The notes beneath the pieces are model-generated. The model was not told the origin of the DNA. It saw nothing but the letters and a program-made list of their open reading frames with translations, and did no database searches. From Bacteroides bouchesdurhonensis (lineage in GTDB: Bacteria; Bacteroidota; Bacteroidia; Bacteroidales; Bacteroidaceae), in contig NZ_LT707006.1 in assembly GCF_900155865.1 (NCBI RefSeq), positions 1,879,685 through 1,943,684 of the forward strand: a DNA stretch of 64,000 nt, given 5' to 3'. A program made the translations under genes and the position numbers. This document shows, piece after piece, positions 61,584 through 64,000 of the stretch (position 1 is its first letter; every line of letters starts with the position of its first letter).

Positions 61584-61632
61584 AGGAAAATGAGTTTTTT
61601 CTTTGGGTAGGGATCAAAATTAAAGTGAAGAA

Positions 61633-62088
61633 ATGACTGAATTGAAAGATCAACTTTCCCTGTTGGGAAGAACAACGGAGTATAAGCAAGATTATGCTCC
61701 TGAAGTGTTGGAAGCGTTTGATAACAAACACCCTGAAAACGATTACTGGGTACGTTTCAATTGCCCGGAGTTTACCAGTCTTTGTCCTATCACCGGACAG
61801 CCGGATTTTGCGGAAATCCGTATCTCTTATATCCCTGATATTAAAATGGTAGAGAGTAAAAGCCTGAAACTTTATTTATTTAGTTTCCGTAATCACGGAG
61901 CTTTTCATGAAGATTGTGTTAATATCATAATGAAAGATTTGATCCGCCTGATGGGACCTAAATATATCGAAGTAACCGGAATTTTTACTCCTCGTGGCGG
62001 AATCTCTATCTATCCGTACGCTAACTATGGTCGTCCGGGAACAAAATACGAACAGATGGCGGAACATCGATTGGCGAATAGAGAATGA
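61633..62088 (+). CDS. queF: NADPH-dependent 7-cyano-7-deazaguanine reductase
   Basis: The 151-residue protein has the QueF core [20 protein letters not shown] with the catalytic Cys in SLCPITG and the conserved [20 protein letters not shown] motif that binds NADPH. This is the short (YkvM-type) unimodular form. It reduces preQ0 to preQ1. It is separated from queC by a 532-bp repeat-filled gap, so it may have its own promoter. Confidence 0.95.
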   Translation: MTELKDQLSLLGRTTEYKQDYAPEVLEAFDNKHPENDYWVRFNCPEFTSLCPITGQPDFAEIRISYIPDIKMVESKSLKLYLFSFRNHGAFHEDCVNIIMKDLIRLMGPKYIEVTGIFTPRGGISIYPYANYGRPGTKYEQMAEHRLANRE

Positions 62089-62154
62089 TACGGTTGTCTT
62101 TTAGTAAAAAAAGACTAACTTTGTGACCCGATATGTTAAAAAGATAAGTGATTC

Positions 62155-62661
62155 ATGGAGGATAAAACGGAATTTGATCGTATGTTTAAAGAATGGTTTG
62201 CAAGGCTGTTTTTCTTTGCCAACCATTATTTGCAAGATACGGAAGCAAGCCGGGATATTGTGCATGATGCATTTGAATATGTTTGGCGGAACTATGAAAA
62301 AATGGACTCCGCTACCGTAAAAGCTTATCTTTATTCCATTGTTCGTTCGCGTTGCATTGATTATATTCGCCTGCAGAACGCCCAGGAAGATTATGCAGAA
62401 TTTGTTCTTAAGATGACTCAAGACGATACGGATACGGAAGACCGTTTGTTGTGGGAAGAACGAATGATGCGTATCCGTAAGGCAATGGATAAGCTGACTC
62501 CTTTGACCAGACATGTGTTGGAGAGATGTTATAATGGCCGTAAGTCTTACAAAGAAGTAGCCGATGAACTGAATATTAGCGTAAGTGCTATCCATAAACA
62601 TATTGTTAAAGCACTTCGGGTGATACGTGAAGAAATTAAAAATGAATCACCGGAAAGGTAA
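62155..62661 (+). CDS. ECF sigma factor of the Bacteroidetes FecI-like group
   Basis: The 168-residue protein has region 2 (DIVHDAFEYVWRNYEKMDSA, VKAYLYSIVRSRCIDYIR) and region 4 (LTPLTRHVLERCYNGRKSYK, EVADELNISVSAIHKHIVKA). The FecR-like anti-sigma follows after 38 bp. Such pairs control the TonB-dependent receptor operon behind them. Confidence 0.92.
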   Translation: MEDKTEFDRMFKEWFARLFFFANHYLQDTEASRDIVHDAFEYVWRNYEKMDSATVKAYLYSIVRSRCIDYIRLQNAQEDYAEFVLKMTQDDTDTEDRLLWEERMMRIRKAMDKLTPLTRHVLERCYNGRKSYKEVADELNISVSAIHKHIVKALRVIREEIKNESPER

Positions 62662-62699
62662 CTGATTGTAGGTTGTGTCCGTAGTATAATAAATAATGT

Positions 62700-63875
62700 A
62701 TGGATAGGTGTATGGAAATAAGTGAGTCGGAAAAGAAAGCATTAGACGTAATGGAGAACCCTAAAGGGGTGACCAGGGAAGACGTCGATACTTTGCAAGG
62801 AGAATCTTTGCAAGATTGTCAGCTTTTAGATGATATCTCTTTCTTGTTGGAACAGGAAACTGCGGTTACTTGTCCGGATATTGATCAGGAATTGCAGTAT
62901 TTCCACCGCAAACGGCAAGACAAAATATGGAAACGTCGTGTGATAGGGTGGAGTATAGCAATCGGTGCGGTAGCGGCTTTGTTTATTAGTGGTATCTTCT
63001 TATTAGACAGAGAACCGGAGGCGTTGTCGGCTACTGTCGTTGAAGTAGCTGATTCGACTCATATAGTGCTGGAAGCAGATCCTTCTCCACAAGAAGTTAT
63101 CTTGGATGTAGAAGATGCCGCGCAACAACACGAAACCTATTCGTTGAAGGAAATAGAAAAAACTCCGGTAGCTCAAACGGCAACTGTCCATACGAAAGAA
63201 ATTAATTACCTTGATAAAAACGAGGAACAGGAAGAAGTAAATACTCAAATCCATACTCTGAGTATTCCCAGAGGGCAAATGTTCAAGATTGTTCTCTCCG
63301 ACGGTACGGAAGTCTTCTTGAATGCGGGCAGCCGTCTTGCTTATCCTACTAAATTTGTCCGTAAGGAACGGATAGTGACTCTAGAAGGAGAAGCCTATTT
63401 TAAAGTAGCCAAAGACAAAGACCACCCTTTTATTGTGAAAACAGGAACGGTGGAAACTCGTGTATTGGGGACAGAGTTTAACATTAGCAGTTATTCCGCT
63501 TCGGATGTTCATGTCACATTGATTGAGGGAAGTGTACAGGTAGACGCTTCCGGTAGTTCCAAGGTCATTGTACCGGGGCAGGATTTATGCATACGTGAAG
63601 ATGGAAGCATGACTGTAGAAGAGGTGGATTTGCATTCCTATATGTATTGGCGGGACGGGTATTTCTATTTCGATAATCTTCCGTTGGTCGATGTACTGAA
63701 AAGTATAGGGCGTTGGTACAATGTAGGAGTCGAGTTTCGCAACACAGAGGCAATGGGTTGCAAAGTACATTTCCTTTCCGAACGTTTTCAGGGATTGGAA
63801 CATACGCTTACATTACTTAACAGAATGGAAAAAGCCGATATCCGGTTGGAAGGTAATATATTAGTTGTAGACTGA
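62700..63875 (+). CDS. FecR-family anti-sigma factor
   Basis: The 391-residue protein has a cytoplasmic N-terminal part that would bind the sigma factor and one membrane helix (VIGWSIAIGAVAALFISGIF) near residue 82. The periplasmic FecR domain contains LSIPRGQMFKIVLSDGTEVF, LNAGSRLAYPTKF and LEGEAYFKVAKDKDHPFIVK. A C-terminal DUF4974 domain follows (LPLVDVLKSIGRWYNVGVEF). It relays receptor occupancy to the sigma factor. A second Met at 62712 may be the true start. Confidence 0.92.
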   Translation: MDRCMEISESEKKALDVMENPKGVTREDVDTLQGESLQDCQLLDDISFLLEQETAVTCPDIDQELQYFHRKRQDKIWKRRVIGWSIAIGAVAALFISGIFLLDREPEALSATVVEVADSTHIVLEADPSPQEVILDVEDAAQQHETYSLKEIEKTPVAQTATVHTKEINYLDKNEEQEEVNTQIHTLSIPRGQMFKIVLSDGTEVFLNAGSRLAYPTKFVRKERIVTLEGEAYFKVAKDKDHPFIVKTGTVETRVLGTEFNISSYSASDVHVTLIEGSVQVDASGSSKVIVPGQDLCIREDGSMTVEEVDLHSYMYWRDGYFYFDNLPLVDVLKSIGRWYNVGVEFRNTEAMGCKVHFLSERFQGLEHTLTLLNRMEKADIRLEGNILVVD

Positions 63876-63980
63876 TGCATGACAATTTGGTCGCTTCTGA
63901 AAAAAAAGTATCGCTTTCTGAAAAATATTCGTTTGAAAAGGTAACCGTTTGAAGTTTTACTCCGTATATAAACTGATAAT

Positions 63981-64000
63981 ATGAAATTCTATTTTAATAA
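63981..64000 (+). CDS. Start of the next gene, probably a TonB-dependent receptor
   Basis: An ATG at 63981 opens MKFYFN and runs off the window. Behind an ECF/FecR pair the next gene is almost always a SusC/RagA-type receptor, but nothing in these few codons proves it. Bases 63876-63980 hold an AT-rich leader. Confidence 0.4.

Overview
The window is a chromosomal segment of a Bacteroides-like gut bacterium. This rests on the TAnnTTTG-type promoters, the capsule-end gene set (WcgX/WecA-type pair, T7-lysozyme-like amidase, smalltalk peptide, HU-like protein, DUF4248, DUF3987 and VirE-N proteins), the fused FeoA-FeoB, the TonB-dependent receptor and ECF/FecR regulation, and the Bacteroidetes-only families DUF4468 and DUF5053. 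The species cannot be fixed from the sequence alone.

Layout: 1-7986 is the 3' part of a capsular or exopolysaccharide operon on the plus strand (pyruvyl transferase end, beta-propeller protein, CDP-glycerol-type transferase, two GT4 glycosyltransferases, epimerase, WecA-like initiating transferase, WbuC cupin). It holds two decayed stretches that mark recombination between capsule modules. 8042-12192 is the accessory block that commonly follows Bacteroides capsule loci. 12355-15449 carries two tiny ORFs, feoAB and a Cys-rich FeoB partner.

15500-about 30400 is an accessory island starting at tRNA-Cys(GCA). It holds a Septu-like ATPase/HNH defence pair, HTH-Fic, a decayed PIN-domain gene, a broken ISAs1 transposase, an HTH-DUF3990-DUF3791 module, two HigBA-type toxin-antitoxin pairs and many pseudogenes. 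A 276-288 bp direct repeat containing a degenerate copy of the tRNA-Cys 3' end occurs twice (18588 and 27137), suggesting successive integrations at the same tRNA. No integrase is left in the window.

30655-48613 is mostly housekeeping: a WG-repeat secreted protein, an EamA transporter, tRNA-Thr(TGT), a TlpA-like thioredoxin, a methyltransferase, and a minus-strand run of gloA-like, DUF4468, metallo-hydrolase, pdxH, pirin and D-lactate dehydrogenase genes, then a FadL-like and a DcaP-like porin. Two same-orientation copies of one IS1182-family element (37289-39132 and 45459-47302) bracket 6.3 kb of this; one sits in the middle of a bidirectional terminator.

48774-55207 has an ECF sigma factor followed by a sensor kinase translationally coupled to a large TonB-dependent receptor. 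That two-gene cassette is enclosed by a 35-bp inverted repeat (32/35 matches) and looks more GC-rich than its neighbours. 55528-59556 encodes a 1342-residue protein with a Schlafen-type AlbA_2 domain. 59645-62088 is a queuosine set: a candidate preQ1-I riboswitch, the yhhQ transporter, queC and queF. Between queC and queF lies an array of seven GTTTC-n-GAAAC palindromes spaced by exactly 5 nt, then GGTGATAGGTGAT repeats. The window closes with an ECF sigma/FecR anti-sigma pair and the first codons of a following gene, probably a TonB-dependent receptor.
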